Shown here one piece after another: positions 16,921 through 24,990 of a stretch of DNA of 64,000 nt; the stretch's first letter is position 1; each line of letters begins with the position of its first letter. The stretch lies in the NCBI GenBank assembly GCA_022800935.1, contig JAAWRH010000012.1, positions 1 through 64,000 of the forward strand, in the 5' to 3' direction. Both the position numbers and the translations under genes were made by a program. This DNA comes from Oscillospiraceae bacterium (GTDB taxonomy: Bacteria; Bacillota; Clostridia; Oscillospirales; Ruminococcaceae). The notes below the pieces were generated by a model, which did not search any database, was not told where the DNA came from, and saw nothing but the letters and a program-made list of their open reading frames with translations.

Positions 16921-18921
16921 TTACTTTACGTGTGCGTCAAACCACTCTGTGATTTCCTTTAACCTGCGAATCCTGTGCTTCGGCTTTCCGGACCTGGAAA
17001 GCTCGTGGTTCTCCCCCTTGAAGTAGCACAGCCGCGCCTCACACCCGTGGTATTTCAGGGCCGTGAACATCTGTATCCCCTCCGACTGCCAGCAGCGGTA
17101 GTCCTCCCCAGAGTGGATGAACAGAGTGGGGGTGGTACACTTGTCTGCGTACTTCAGCGGGGAGAACCCCCACATCTTGTCAAAGTCTGTCCACGGGGTG
17201 GACTGCATGGCATCCATGTTGTGGTAGTAGCCGATATCGGTGGTGAGACATTTGCTGATCCAGTTGGAGATGGACCGCTGGGAAACCGCCGCCGCAAACC
17301 GGTCGGTATGCCCGATGATCCAGTTGGTCATAAATCCGCCGTAGCTTCCGCCGGTCTCACATACCTTCTTCTGGTCAATCTGGGGGTATTTCTCCAGCAC
17401 ATTGTCCGCAAATTCCATCAGATCGCTGTAATCGACGGTGCCGTATTTGCCCCGCAGGTCCGCGAACTCGTTGCCCCGCCCGTCAGAGCCCCTGGGGTTG
17501 CAGAAGAAGACGAAATAGCCCTCGCTGGCCCAGTACTGCATCTCGTGATTGAACACCGCTCCATAGGCCGCCTTGGGGCCGCCGTGGATGTCGAATACTG
17601 CGGGATAGTTCTTGTTCGGGTCATAGGCATAGGGCTTCATGACCCAGCCGTCGATTCTCACCCCGTCCTTGTCGGTAAAGGAGAGGGGTTCCGGCAGGGA
17701 GACGTAATATTTTTCAGTGATTTCCTCGTTGAAGCCGGTGAGCCGCTTCTCCTCACCGGTGGAAAGGTCAAAGTCATACAGCTCCTGCAAGCGCATATCC
17801 CGCATTCCGATGAACAGAGTCTTGCCGTTTGCCATGTCAAAGCAGTCGATGGAGCCGTTGTCCGCCGTCAGGGGGTGGACCGAGCCGTCCTTGTCCATGC
17901 GGCAGAGATAGGAGGTGTTGTCCAGGGTAAAGAGGGAGTAGATGATCCCATCCACAATCTTAAAGCCCCTGCCCGCCCCCAGGCGGCAGTCGGAGCCCAC
18001 CGAGTTGTTGGCGGCCCGGTCAGGATCGGCAAAGAGCTTGACCTCCTTGGTGGCAGGGGAGACAGTGTAGAATTTGGCGTTTTCACTGGTGCCGTAATGC
18101 TTGCGGTCCGAGCCCGCGAACAGCACACAGTCCCCATAGAAAGCCGCCCGCATGATGGTGTAGGTTCCGCCCTCCACCAGGGTTTCCGTTTTGCCGGAGG
18201 GAATGTCGTAGAGCATTAACGCGGAAAACTGGGGGTTGACCGAATCGTAATCCGGACCCGCGTAGACAACCTTTGTCTTATCGTCGCTGAGGGACACCGC
18301 GCCCACGTTGCAGGTGGGGGAGCTGATGGGGGTAAGCTGGCCAGAGGCAGCGTCAAACAGGTAGAGGCGGCTGCGCTGCTTGTTGGTGACTCCCTTTCCG
18401 TTGACCCAGAAGGGGAGCTCGTCAAAGACGTAATAATCCTTCTCCTCCTTGAGCTGTTTCAGGGCCTTGGACTGCTCTTCCCCGGACATGTTCTCCACAT
18501 CGGGACGGCCAATTTCATAGAGGGCCTCCAGCAGATATTTGCCCTTCTCCAGGAAATGAATGCCGCTGACCCGCAGGGGAACGGTAAAGGCCTCGGTGGC
18601 CTCGCCGCCGCTGATGGACATCCGTTGATAGACGGTGAGGTATTTGCCGGATTCTATTTCCTTTTTGTGTTTATTTTTGCGCACCGCGGGGAAAAGGATG
18701 GTGTCCTCGTCCTCCCAGATAAAGCTTCGCTCGCTGTCCATACCGGTGAGACGGGAAACCCGCTGGCTGTCCCCGTGGTAAAGCCAGATGTTGTGGTCAT
18801 AGCCGTTGGTCTCCATATTGGCCTGACTGACGGTAAAGGCGGCGTGGGCACCGTCCGGGGCAAAGGACAGATTGCTGAGGAATTTGTATTTGGTGAACAG
18901 GTCCAGGGTTATTTTTTCCAT
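16921..18921 (-). CDS. S9 family prolyl oligopeptidase-type peptidase
   Basis: A 666-residue serine peptidase without a signal sequence, so probably cytosolic and acting on oligopeptides or acyl-peptides. Residues 1-400 form a beta-propeller built from WD/PD40-like blades. The alpha/beta-hydrolase domain holds the nucleophile in GGSYGGFMTNW (Ser near 525), the acid in HSGEDYRC (Asp near 604) and the base in GENHELSRSG (His near 639). The HELSRSGKP(K/R)HR ending is characteristic of acylaminoacyl-peptidase-like S9C members. AGGAGTG precedes the ATG. It is followed by the DHDPS-family gene with only 23 bases between, so the two may be co-transcribed. Confidence 0.92.
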   Translation of the reverse strand: MEKITLDLFTKYKFLSNLSFAPDGAHAAFTVSQANMETNGYDHNIWLYHGDSQRVSRLTGMDSERSFIWEDEDTILFPAVRKNKHKKEIESGKYLTVYQRMSISGGEATEAFTVPLRVSGIHFLEKGKYLLEALYEIGRPDVENMSGEEQSKALKQLKEEKDYYVFDELPFWVNGKGVTNKQRSRLYLFDAASGQLTPISSPTCNVGAVSLSDDKTKVVYAGPDYDSVNPQFSALMLYDIPSGKTETLVEGGTYTIMRAAFYGDCVLFAGSDRKHYGTSENAKFYTVSPATKEVKLFADPDRAANNSVGSDCRLGAGRGFKIVDGIIYSLFTLDNTSYLCRMDKDGSVHPLTADNGSIDCFDMANGKTLFIGMRDMRLQELYDFDLSTGEEKRLTGFNEEITEKYYVSLPEPLSFTDKDGVRIDGWVMKPYAYDPNKNYPAVFDIHGGPKAAYGAVFNHEMQYWASEGYFVFFCNPRGSDGRGNEFADLRGKYGTVDYSDLMEFADNVLEKYPQIDQKKVCETGGSYGGFMTNWIIGHTDRFAAAVSQRSISNWISKCLTTDIGYYHNMDAMQSTPWTDFDKMWGFSPLKYADKCTTPTLFIHSGEDYRCWQSEGIQMFTALKYHGCEARLCYFKGENHELSRSGKPKHRIRRLKEITEWFDAHVK

Positions 18922-19133
18922 GCTGACGCACTCCTTTTTGTGTATGATTCTCCGTGAAGGGCCGGACAGGCTTAGACATCGTTTATATTAACGGTTCAAA
19001 GTCCTAAAGCGGCTCTCCACAAACATTATATTCCTTTTTCGCTGTGTCTTCAACTGCCGGAGGCATATTCCCAGTCAATTTATAACTACAGATGAGCATA
19101 TTAAAAGTTTTGGAGGGAATGTGCAGGGAATTC

Positions 19134-19385
19134 TTAACCCTTTAGACCCCGTGCCTGCCGGTCCATATCCTCAATGACGATGTCGTGGATTTCCCCCAGG
19201 GAGGCGCAGTATTTCAGCACATCCCAGGGCTCGTTGGTGTGGAAGTGAATTTTGATTAACTCCTCGTCTCCCACGGCCAGGAGGCAGTCCCCCTTGAAGG
19301 TGCGGAGAAAATAGTCGTTGATGGCGTCCTCGTCCAGGTTCTTTCCCTCAATGAGAAGCTGTGTGTCGTATCTGAATTCAATCAT
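19134..19385 (-). CDS. Free-standing FakA/YloV-like middle domain protein
   Basis: An 83-residue protein whose sequence (FRYDTQLLIEG..., LLAVGDEELIKIHFHTNEPW, VIEDMDRQ) resembles the domain that follows the nucleotide-binding DAK domain in fatty-acid kinase FakA/YloV, including the GD(D/E)E-IKIHxHT signature. FakA works with DegV-type FakB proteins to phosphorylate fatty acids. Here the kinase-type N-terminal and the C-terminal parts are absent, so this is a separate small protein, not a kinase. The start at 19385 follows AGAGGA by six bases; a longer frame up to 19421 overlaps the upstream gene. Function unknown. Confidence 0.65.
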   Translation of the reverse strand: MIEFRYDTQLLIEGKNLDEDAINDYFLRTFKGDCLLAVGDEELIKIHFHTNEPWDVLKYCASLGEIHDIVIEDMDRQARGLKG

Positions 19386-19405
19386 GGCCTGTCCTCTTTT
19401 CGCAA

Positions 19406-19930
19406 TCAGTTTTCCTTCCATCTTCCCTGGCCCTTTTCCACCCGCCTTTGAATGAGCATGGCGGCCTCCAGGGCGCTGATGGAGGTGACGTCGATTTTTT
19501 CGGTATCCATATCCCAGTAATTTTGCAGCCTGGGGACGCTGCGTTCGATGATATCCTCCATGCGGGTCCCCTCCGCTACGTCCCCGAAGAGGCGCAGGAC
19601 AAGTGCCTGTTCCGAGCAGACCAGGGAGAAGCAGTAGGCCTGGAAATCTCCCTTCAGGCGGGAGAGAACCTGGCGCAGGATTTCCTCCTTGTGCATAACC
19701 CAGCAGAAGATGATATGCTCATAGGCGGAGCAGGATAAAAAGTTGTTGAGCAGGTGGGTGATATTGTCCATGACCATTGATTTCGTTTCCTCGGTGGGGG
19801 TAAAGGGGTAAGAGGTCCAGCACCAATCCCCGTCGAGGAAGACGCTGTTGGGCAGGAGCTTCATCAGCTCCTGACTGGTGGAGGATTTCCCCACCCCCAT
19901 GGTACCGTTTATGATAATTAACTTTTTCAA
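19406..19930 (-). CDS. P-loop nucleotide/small-molecule kinase-like protein
   Basis: A 174-residue protein starting LKKLIIINGTMGVGKSSTS, a clear Walker A motif (GTMGVGKS). It has the general size and layout of adenylate/shikimate/chloramphenicol-phosphotransferase-type P-loop kinases, with an acidic LDGDWCW segment after strand 2 where the acceptor usually binds. The substrate cannot be inferred. The TTG at 19930 is chosen because an AAGGAGGG ribosome site precedes it by seven bases; an upstream in-frame extension to 19987 is AT-rich and unconserved. It reads into the 83-residue gene 20 bases downstream. Confidence 0.7.
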   Translation of the reverse strand: MKKLIIINGTMGVGKSSTSQELMKLLPNSVFLDGDWCWTSYPFTPTEETKSMVMDNITHLLNNFLSCSAYEHIIFCWVMHKEEILRQVLSRLKGDFQAYCFSLVCSEQALVLRLFGDVAEGTRMEDIIERSVPRLQNYWDMDTEKIDVTSISALEAAMLIQRRVEKGQGRWKEN

Positions 19931-20078
19931 GGATTTACCCTCCTTTTCTCTACCATTGTACACATTTTTTCCCATTTTGTCCATCAAAAAATATTTTGTT
20001 TTTAAACACGTTTAAAAGGAAGAGCGGCTGGGCACCGGCAAAAACACACCTCCAATTATAAAAGACGGAAAAATATAA

Positions 20079-20107
20079 TGGAAACTCCGTATCGGATATG
20101 GTATAAT
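20079..20107 (+). promoter_or_regulatory. Probable promoter in front of the transposase-nuclease remnant
   Basis: A perfect TATAAT (20102-20107) with a weak -35 match TGGAAA (20079-20084), 17-base spacing. A strong GGAGG (20126-20130) and ATG at 20139 follow. Confidence 0.5.
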
Positions 20108-20138
20108 AGAGAAAAGAGAGTAACAGGAGGAATTACAG

Positions 20139-20374
20139 ATGGCGGGAAATTTACTGATGAGCATCAGCCAGGATGAAAATGAGCATGCCGTATTCCGCAG
20201 CCGCCGGATGTATGAGTCGGATTTGATTTCCAATCTAGCCACGGCGGAAGATGTGGGCAGAAAGGAAGAAAAAAAGATGTAGCTAGGCTAATGCTGTCCG
20301 CTGGTGAACCTATCAGTAAAATTACGCTGTTTACAGGTCTGACTGAGAAAGAAATCAAGGGCTTGCTGTCATAA
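20139..20374 (+). pseudogene. Remnant of Rpn-family recombination-promoting nuclease/transposase, in two frames
   Basis: Frame one, ATG 20139 to TAG 20282, encodes 47 residues (MAGNLLMSISQDENEHAVFR... to EEKKM). The frame one base back continues the protein without a break: KKDVARLMLSAGEPISKITLF through TGLTEKEIKGLLS, stopping at 20374. This is the C-terminal tail typical of Rpn/PD-(D/E)XK family putative transposases (SRRMYESDL... TGLTEKEIKGL). The nuclease domain is absent, so it is an N-terminally truncated remnant. The frame change lies exactly at an A-run (20269-20275) that reads A AAA AAG in the zero frame, a classical -1 slippery heptamer, so either an indel or genuine frameshifting explains it. 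A good GGAGG site precedes the ATG. Confidence 0.65.
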
Positions 20375-20542
20375 TGACAAAATCGGGGCTGTGGAGAAGG
20401 AGGGTTCCTTTTTTACAGTCCCGTTACGCTGCTGAAGTACCATTGCCGCTAAACTTTTTTATTTACCTGCCCCGACACTATGTATGTTCCGAAACAAACA
20501 AGCATAGGTATATTACATCTAAACAAAAGGCAGGTGTCAACT

Positions 20543-21544
20543 GTGCGTATCATCGGATTTGGAAAAATGAAAAAGCGTCTGGCCGCTTTGGCCGCAGCAG
20601 CGCTGCTCTGTACCGGGGGCATCGTCTTTTTCGCCAGAGGGGGCAGCGCTCTCCCCGCCCAGGCGAAGTCAGACCGAATCCCTATCTACAGCGTAGAACC
20701 TTCCGATTCCCAGGCCAAGCCAATCGCCCTTACCTTTAACTGTGCCTGGGACAACGGGGATGTGCAAACCATTCTGGATATCTTAAAACAAAATGAAATC
20801 ACCGCCACCTTTTTCCTGGTGGGCCAGTGGGCGGAAAAATACCCAGATTCCGTTAAGGCAATCTCCCAGGCAGGGCATGAAATCGGCAATCACTCTTATT
20901 CCCATGCCGACTTTGCCACCCTGGAGGAAAAACAGCTTGTGGAGGAAATTTCCAAGTGCAGCAGCGCCATTGAGCAGATCACAGGCCGTGTCCCGGAATT
21001 TATGCGTCCGCCGTCCGGCTCCTACAGCGACGCATCCATAGCGGTAATTGAGCGGATGGGCATGACCCCCATTCAGTGGGATGCGGATTCTCTGGACTGG
21101 AAATCCGTTTCCGCCCGGCAGATTGTGAAAAACGTGACCAAAAAGGCCCAGCCCGGCTCCATTGTCCTGCTCCACTGCGGGGCGAAAAACACCGCCGCGG
21201 CGCTGCCCAACCTGATAGCCAAGCTGCAAAAGGACGGGTACACTTTCACGACGGTGGGCAAGCTAATCTACCGGGATAACTACTCCCTGGACCACGCGGG
21301 GAGGCAGCATCTCCAGCAGGATACCGCTTCCGGGAAAGATTCCAAGGGCAGCGCGTCCTCCCGCTCCTCCGAGTCCAGCAAAGATTCTCGTTCCCAAAGT
21401 CAATCTGAACCGGCGTTGACGCCGTCCAGCGCTTCCTCCAAGTCCTCAAAGCCGGAAAAGGAGTCCAGCTCCTCCGGCAGCACGGATGAAGAGGATGTAG
21501 TGGTCAGCGAAGAGGTGATAGACGGGGTTGTGGTCGCCTCCTAA
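20543..21544 (+). CDS. Secreted polysaccharide deacetylase (NodB domain) with Ser-rich tail
   Basis: A 333-residue exported protein. A hydrophobic signal/anchor (about 9-35, RLAALAAAALLC...) precedes a NodB carbohydrate-esterase-4 domain. Motif 2 NHSYSH supplies the two metal His; motif 3 RPPSGSYS and motif 4/5 residues (WDADSLDWK; VLLHCGAKN) are present. Motif 1 reads LTFNCAWDNG rather than TFDDG, so the first Asp, the usual catalytic base, is Asn. About 85 C-terminal residues are a Ser/Lys/Glu low-complexity tail that could span or sit on the wall. The GTG at 20543 follows AGGCAGGTG; ATG 20567 is the alternative. Likely substrates are peptidoglycan or cortex glycans, with PdaA/PdaB-like sporulation proteins as closest functional analogues. 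A terminator follows. Confidence 0.85.
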   Translation: MRIIGFGKMKKRLAALAAAALLCTGGIVFFARGGSALPAQAKSDRIPIYSVEPSDSQAKPIALTFNCAWDNGDVQTILDILKQNEITATFFLVGQWAEKYPDSVKAISQAGHEIGNHSYSHADFATLEEKQLVEEISKCSSAIEQITGRVPEFMRPPSGSYSDASIAVIERMGMTPIQWDADSLDWKSVSARQIVKNVTKKAQPGSIVLLHCGAKNTAAALPNLIAKLQKDGYTFTTVGKLIYRDNYSLDHAGRQHLQQDTASGKDSKGSASSRSSESSKDSRSQSQSEPALTPSSASSKSSKPEKESSSSGSTDEEDVVVSEEVIDGVVVAS

Positions 21545-21569
21545 AACAGAAGAAAATGTGTATGGAAGA

Positions 21570-21609
21570 AATCTGCCGCATAAGCCAGACCGGCCGCGGC
21601 AGATTTTTC
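21570..21609 (+). terminator. Intrinsic terminator of the deacetylase gene
   Basis: AATCTGCCGC (21570-21579) pairs perfectly with GCGGCAGATT (21596-21605), followed by TTTTCTTG. It lies 26 bases after the stop codon. Confidence 0.85.
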
Positions 21610-21699
21610 TTGTCCGGTGCAGCGATGTATGCTATCATGGATTTGGCGCTGGGGATAGAAGAAGGAGCCCTACTGGACCGGGAAAGGAGCAATCGAAAA

Positions 21700-22164
21700 A
21701 TGAAACTGACAACAAAACGCTGTGCCGTCCGCCCTTTTACAATGGACGACGCCCCGGATTTATATAAAATTCTCTCCGACAAGGAGGTTATGAGGCATAT
21801 AGAACCACCCTTTGACCTGGAGCAGACAAGGGAATTCATCAGGACTGCGGGCCTCTGCGAGCCGCCTTTGGTGTATGCCCTAATCTGGAGGGAGACTGGT
21901 GAAGTGATTGGACATGTTATTTTCCACCCCTATGACCAAAGCGGCTGGGAGATCGGCTGGGTCCTCGGCAGGGCCTACTGGGGAATGGGAATTGCACAGG
22001 AGACAACCGAAGCAATGGTAAATTATTCCAGAACCACAGGAATCAAAAGCTGCGTGATTGAGTGCGGCAAGGCGCAGACGGTAAGCAGGCATATTGCGCT
22101 GAAAAATCACTTTGCCCCGGAAGGGGAGGAGAACGGGAGGTATATTTACCGTCTGGGCCTTTAA
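21700..22164 (+). CDS. GNAT family N-acetyltransferase
   Basis: A 154-residue GNAT protein of the RimJ/RimL-like acetyltransferase_3 group. It starts MKLTTKRCAVRPFTMDDAPD, then VIGHVIFHPY (beta-4), IGWVLGRAYWGMGIAQE (the acetyl-CoA pyrophosphate-binding segment, here a degenerate Q/RxxGxG/A as YWGMGIA) and an AxSRHIALKNHF helix. Small-molecule or N-terminal amine acetylation is the family activity; the substrate is not deducible. ATG 21700 follows GGAAAGGAGC by about ten bases; the frame is open further upstream but through the terminator hairpin. Confidence 0.82.
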   Translation: MKLTTKRCAVRPFTMDDAPDLYKILSDKEVMRHIEPPFDLEQTREFIRTAGLCEPPLVYALIWRETGEVIGHVIFHPYDQSGWEIGWVLGRAYWGMGIAQETTEAMVNYSRTTGIKSCVIECGKAQTVSRHIALKNHFAPEGEENGRYIYRLGL

Positions 22165-22198
22165 GATGGATTTTTACAGAAAAAAGGAAAAGATTTGA

Positions 22199-22227
22199 TT
22201 GACAGATTCTCTAAATTCTACTACACT
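22199..22227 (+). promoter_or_regulatory. SigA-type promoter of the GH28 gene
   Basis: TTGACA (22199-22204), 17-base spacer, TACACT (22222-22227). The start ATG is at 22334, so the leader is about 100 bases. No operator was recognised. Confidence 0.75.
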
Positions 22228-22333
22228 TAATACATAGGATTTTATATATAGTAAACGATGTGATCCGTTCTCCCCAGGTCGGGGAAGGAGGGATGCCGTT
22301 TGCTGTGAAAACATTTGAAAGGGGTCCAAAACG

Positions 22334-23713
22334 ATGAGCTCGTATACCTTTGATATCACTGCCTACGGCGCGGTGGGCGACGGCAAAACCAGCTCCACCA
22401 AGGCCATCGCCGCCGCTGTGGCGGCCTGTAAGGAAGCCGGGGGCGGCATGATTTATGTCCCGGTGGGGACCTTCCTCACCGGCGCTATCCAGCTTTTCAG
22501 CAACATGGAGCTGCACCTGGAAACCGGAGCGACCCTCCTGTTCTCCAACGACATGGAGGAGTATCCCCCTGTCATGTCCCGGTGGGAGGGCGTTGACCGG
22601 ATGGTCCATATGTCCTGCGTCTATGCGGAAAATGGCCGCAATATCTCGGTGACTGGCCGGGGAACCTTGGACGGCCAGGGCAAGTTCTGGTGGGATGTCC
22701 TCAAGCAGGACCGGGAATACCCCGATTTTCCCAAGCCCCACATCAAGTACCCCCGTCCCAAGTTTATCAGCTTTGACAACTGCGAGGATGTTTACATCGA
22801 AAAGGTCAGGATTATCAACTCTCCCTCCTGGACCATTAACCCCATCCGCTGTCACAATGTCCATGTGGAGGGCGTGACCATCGTCAACCCCTATGATTCC
22901 CCCAATACCGACGGCATTGACCCCGATAGCTGCCGGAATATGCACATCTCCAACTGCCACATCGACGTGGGCGACGACTGCATCGCCATCAAGGCGGGCA
23001 CCGAGCAGGCCAAGGAGAACATCCCCACCGAAAATATTACCATCACCAACTGTGTCATGGCCCACGGCCACGGCGGCGTGGTGCTGGGCTCCGAGATGAG
23101 CGGCAACATCCGCAACGTCACTGTCTCCAACTGCGTGTTCCAGGATACCGACCGGGGCATCCGCCTCAAGACCAGAAGGGGCCGGGGCGGCGTGATAGAG
23201 AATCTGCTGGTCTCCAACATCATGATGGACCGGGTGCTCTGCCCCACAGTGGTGAATATGTACTATGGCTGCGGACCCAAGGGAGGGGACAAGGTGGTAT
23301 GGGACAAGAACCCCCAGCCTATCACCGAAATCACCCCTGCTGTCCGGCACCTGAAGTTCTCCAACATCACCGCCACAGACGTCCGGGCCTCCGCAGGGTT
23401 CTTCTATGGGCTGGCTGAGATGTTTGTGGACGATGTTTCCTTTGACAGCATTTCCGTCACCATGTCCGACGAGCTGGTTCCCGGTGAGCCCGATATGCTG
23501 GCAGGGATGCAGCCCGTTGCGGGACAGGGCTTCTACATCAACAATGTCAGCAACTTCTCCTTCAACCGGGTTTCTGTCCGCAACTACCTGGGCAGCGCTT
23601 TCCGCGTCGGCAAGTCCGAGGCGGTGGAGTTTACCGCGTGCAGCGCTTCCTCCAAGCGCTCCGATGGGGAGATGATCGAGCACAACGCGCCGGATATCAC
23701 CAACGCGCAGTAA
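22334..23713 (+). CDS. Glycoside hydrolase family 28 (polygalacturonase-like)
   Basis: A 459-residue right-handed parallel beta-helix enzyme. It begins YTFDITAYGAVGDGKTSSTKA, the pectate-lyase-3-type N-terminal block, and has GH28 active-site motifs NTDGIDPDSC and GDDCIAIKAG (the three catalytic/general acid Asp), then GHGGVVLGSEMSG and the RLKTRRGRGG substrate-binding motif. There is no signal peptide, so it acts in the cytoplasm on imported galacturonate- or rhamnogalacturonate-type oligosaccharides, most likely as an exo-enzyme. AAAGGGG precedes the ATG. It is monocistronic, with its own promoter and terminator. The GH105 gene at 50 kb is a plausible pathway partner. Confidence 0.93.
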   Translation: MSSYTFDITAYGAVGDGKTSSTKAIAAAVAACKEAGGGMIYVPVGTFLTGAIQLFSNMELHLETGATLLFSNDMEEYPPVMSRWEGVDRMVHMSCVYAENGRNISVTGRGTLDGQGKFWWDVLKQDREYPDFPKPHIKYPRPKFISFDNCEDVYIEKVRIINSPSWTINPIRCHNVHVEGVTIVNPYDSPNTDGIDPDSCRNMHISNCHIDVGDDCIAIKAGTEQAKENIPTENITITNCVMAHGHGGVVLGSEMSGNIRNVTVSNCVFQDTDRGIRLKTRRGRGGVIENLLVSNIMMDRVLCPTVVNMYYGCGPKGGDKVVWDKNPQPITEITPAVRHLKFSNITATDVRASAGFFYGLAEMFVDDVSFDSISVTMSDELVPGEPDMLAGMQPVAGQGFYINNVSNFSFNRVSVRNYLGSAFRVGKSEAVEFTACSASSKRSDGEMIEHNAPDITNAQ

Positions 23714-23750
23714 AGGCGTTTGAATGTCGGATTTAGCTCCATAAAATGTA

Positions 23751-23799
23751 AAAAACGCACCTGAAAACCTAAAACAGTGGTTTTCCGGTGCGTTTTTTT
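23751..23799. terminator. Bidirectional terminator between GH28 and the DivIVA-like gene
   Basis: AAAACGCACC near 23752-23761 pairs with GGTGCGTTTT beginning at 23787, with further pairing of GAAAACC and GGTTTTC inside. T-runs occur at both ends (TTTTTTT on the plus strand, TTTTTTAC on the minus strand), matching the convergent genes. Confidence 0.88.
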
Positions 23800-23825
23800 G
23801 CCATTTATTGAGGATAGCTTAAGTA

Positions 23826-24647
23826 TTATTCCGCTGTGACGGCTGCCGGTTCCCCGGCCTCTGTTTCCGTCGTGGTCTTCTCTACAGGGACCTCGCTGTG
23901 GGAAAACAGAAAGCGTTCGGATTGATCCAGCGTGTCCGTCATGTTGGAAAAGTTGTCCTTCAGATTCTTCACTGTGAGGAAAACAGATTCCTGCATCTTT
24001 TCAAGCTCCTTGCGGAATTCCCTGAGATGCTCTCCCATCTGGTTGGCGGCCGCGTTGGCTTCCCCACGGACCCGCTCCGCCTCTTCGTTGGCGTTTTTTA
24101 CAATCTGGTTGGCGGTGTGCTCCGCCTCCAGCACAATGGACCCCACGTTGGTGGAGATGATGTCGTACTTGCGGCCCTTTTCCATCATTTCCTTCTGGCG
24201 GTTGACCATCTGTTCACTCTGGGCGCGCAGATAGGTCAGGGCGTCCTCCTTCTGCCCCAAAAGCTGACGGGATTTTTCCAGGTCCTTGGTCAGGGCGTTG
24301 AGGCGGGCCTTCAGCTGGGCGATCTCCTGGTCCTTGTCCGAAAGCTGCTCCGAAACGGCGTCGCCCTTGCCCAAAAGCTCCTCCTGCTTCCGCAGTACCT
24401 CCGACTGGGCGCGGAGCTGTTCCTCCTGCCGGCCAAGCAGCTCGTCCTGCTGGGAAAGCTGGCCGTTTAGCTTTTCCGCCTGCTCCAGCAGCCGTTCGTT
24501 TTCCTGCCTTAAATTTTCGGCTTCCGCAGCCTGCTTTTCGCTTTCCGTGTGAAACATGGTGCATATCTGGTCTATGTAATTGAGCACTGACTGCTTTTCA
24601 AACCCCATCAGCACCGTCTTAAATATGACCTGGTTTTTTTCTGACAT
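23826..24647 (-). CDS. DivIVA-like coiled-coil protein
   Basis: A 273-residue protein. The first 40 residues (VIFKTVLMGFEKQSVLNYID) resemble the membrane-binding DivIVA N-terminal domain, which usually reads FxxxxxGYDxxEVDxFLD. A long heptad-rich coiled coil follows (about 45-140, rich in Gln, Glu, Leu and Arg), then a second helical segment around SIVLEAEHTANQIVKNANEEAE, typical of DivIVA/GpsB-like and Wag31-like tails. The C-terminus is a Glu/Thr/Ala tail. DivIVA proteins mark curved membrane at poles and septa and recruit partners in division or sporulation. ATG 24647 follows GGAGG by eight bases; an upstream frame to 24689 is not supported. It faces the GH28 gene and is divergent from sipL. 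Confidence 0.75.
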   Translation of the reverse strand: MSEKNQVIFKTVLMGFEKQSVLNYIDQICTMFHTESEKQAAEAENLRQENERLLEQAEKLNGQLSQQDELLGRQEEQLRAQSEVLRKQEELLGKGDAVSEQLSDKDQEIAQLKARLNALTKDLEKSRQLLGQKEDALTYLRAQSEQMVNRQKEMMEKGRKYDIISTNVGSIVLEAEHTANQIVKNANEEAERVRGEANAAANQMGEHLREFRKELEKMQESVFLTVKNLKDNFSNMTDTLDQSERFLFSHSEVPVEKTTTETEAGEPAAVTAE

Positions 24648-24826
24648 TCTTTTTTCCTCCAATACTAGGCCGGTCCCATAATGAATCATTCGTATAGATT
24701 ATACAATAAAACAACCCGCCTAACAACCCCTAAAGGCAGATTTTCTTGATTTTTTCCCATATTTTCGGCTTGTTTCTGCCATTTGTCCAGAAAGGCATAT
24801 TGCCTCACTGGTTTAGCGCCGGTCAG

Positions 24827-24856
24827 GACATATCCCACAGCCTGTTCGCATATAGT
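24827..24856 (+). promoter_or_regulatory. Putative SigE-dependent promoter of sipL-spoIVA
   Basis: GACATATC (24827-24834) and CATATAGT (24849-24856) with a 14-base spacer resemble the SigE boxes (-35 near GTCATATT, -10 near CATACAAT). No good SigA promoter was seen before sipL. Both downstream genes are known mother-cell SigE targets in other spore formers, which supports the reading. The leader to the ATG is about 130 bases. Confidence 0.55.
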
Positions 24857-24990
24857 TTGTTAGAACGGCAATCTTTGTCCCCATTTTCCGAACGGTTCTC
24901 ATTACAAATTTAACAGGGTCTATTGGAAACGGCGCAGATGGGCCGAGGCGGCGCCGCTTTGCGATAGCGTCTAAAGGAGAGGAACAGACT

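Noticed and set aside
22211-23683. Long minus-strand open frame covering GH28
   Set aside because: Same reason: GH28 motifs and promoter are on the plus strand.
24794-24801. GGCATATT as an alternative SigE -35 box for sipL
   Set aside because: No -10-like sequence lies 13-15 bases downstream; the box at 24827 has one.
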